A stretch of 6,435 nt of DNA from Lachnospiraceae bacterium. Lineage in GTDB: Bacteria > Bacillota_A > Clostridia > Lachnospirales > Lachnospiraceae. The stretch is taken from contig JAFYAD010000036.1 of assembly GCA_017540915.1 (NCBI GenBank), positions 1 to 6,435 on the forward strand, read 5' to 3'. Shown here in pieces: positions 6,084-6,435 of the stretch; position 1 is the stretch's first letter, and each line of letters opens with the position of its first letter. Below the pieces are notes generated by a model, which ran no database searches, was not told the origin of the DNA, and saw only the letters and a list, made by a program, of their open reading frames with translations. The translations under genes were made by a program, and so were the position numbers.

Positions 6084-6435
6084 ATGAGCTTGAAAGAAGC
6101 ACTGCAAAAAGAAAAAGATCTCACAAAAGAAATGACGGCCGATATGACCCAAAAACAAAAGTTGATGTATTTTTGGGATTATTATAAATGGCCGACACTG
6201 ATCGGTCTGTGTGTTGTTCTTTTTATTATACAGATGGTGGTACATTACGCTACACTCAAGGAGACTGTGATGTTCGCCACTATGGTAAACTTCGGTGCCA
6301 CAGAGACGCAGAAGGAGGAGTTTACCAAAGCGTTTACCGATTATGCGGAGCTTGATACCCATGAGTATACGGTGGATATTAATGACGATATCACCTTAGG
6401 CATTGGAATGTCATTCTCGACAGCGTATTCCGGAC
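6084..6435 (+). CDS. Membrane-anchored conserved hypothetical protein, N-terminal part (runs off window)
   Basis: The frame is open from ATG 6084 to the window edge, 117 complete codons without a stop. A TGA at 6078-6080 directly upstream bounds the start. AGAGGTGA (6073-6080) serves as ribosome site. The N-terminus is charged and cytosolic (MSLKEALQKEKDLTKEMTAD). It leads into an aromatic WDYYKWP motif (31-37), one membrane helix (about 36-54) and an apparently extracytoplasmic acidic region (about 58 onward). The absence of a lipobox and the charged lead point to a single-pass anchored protein rather than an exported soluble one. I recall similar YYKW-then-helix proteins of unknown function in Lachnospiraceae, but cannot name a family. 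It is divergent from the BIG2 gene across a 158-nt region. Function is unknown. Confidence 0.8.
   Translation, partial: MSLKEALQKEKDLTKEMTADMTQKQKLMYFWDYYKWPTLIGLCVVLFIIQMVVHYATLKETVMFATMVNFGATETQKEEFTKAFTDYAELDTHEYTVDINDDITLGIGMSFSTAYSG

Overview
The window looks like chromosomal DNA of a motile, Gram-positive clostridium, most likely of the Lachnospiraceae (Butyrivibrio/Roseburia type). Supporting signs are moderate GC, strong AGGAGG-type ribosome sites, the sequence of the F-type ATP synthase beta and epsilon subunits, a chemoreceptor and a PilZ protein, a secreted BIG2-repeat protein, and two small proteins of a kind I associate with this family. The genus is inference.

Layout, left to right. 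(1) Positions 1-960 are the 3' end of the atp operon: the C-terminal third of atpD and a complete atpC. (2) A complete methyl-accepting chemotaxis protein (980-2662) starts 19 nt after atpC with its own strong Shine-Dalgarno. It is closed by a clear intrinsic terminator at 2677-2707, so it appears to be the last gene of the ATP synthase transcript. (3) The 189-nt gap 2663-2851 holds that terminator, a perfect palindrome and a candidate promoter. (4) A three-gene plus-strand cluster follows: a YcgR-like PilZ protein (2852-3541), a CaCA-family Na+/Ca2+ exchanger starting at a TTG codon (3606-4607), and a 91-residue uncharacterised protein (4635-4910). (5) Converging on it with only 4 nt between stop codons is a minus-strand gene (5925-4915) for a secreted protein of four BIG2 Ig-like repeats. 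(6) A 158-nt divergent region (5926-6083) carries a good promoter for the BIG2 gene. (7) A membrane-anchored conserved hypothetical protein starts at 6084 and runs off the window.

Functional picture: energy conservation (ATP synthase), chemosensing (MCP), probable c-di-GMP response (PilZ) and ion homeostasis (exchanger) lie side by side. Only the MCP/atp adjacency is tight enough to argue for co-expression of otherwise unrelated functions.

The most unusual structure is a perfect 15-bp inverted repeat (4891-4905 and 5949-5963) that brackets the whole BIG2 gene. One arm forms the last codons of the 91-aa gene and the other sits at the predicted transcription start of the BIG2 gene, just inside its promoter. 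On paper, inversion between the arms would keep the 91-aa reading frame at the same length and place the BIG2 gene 18 nt behind it as an operon member. This is a hypothesis; chance is not excluded and no recombinase is present in the window. Also notable are two palindromes sharing the core ACTGTTYACAGT, and an exact 75-residue period of a single cysteine in the BIG2 protein.
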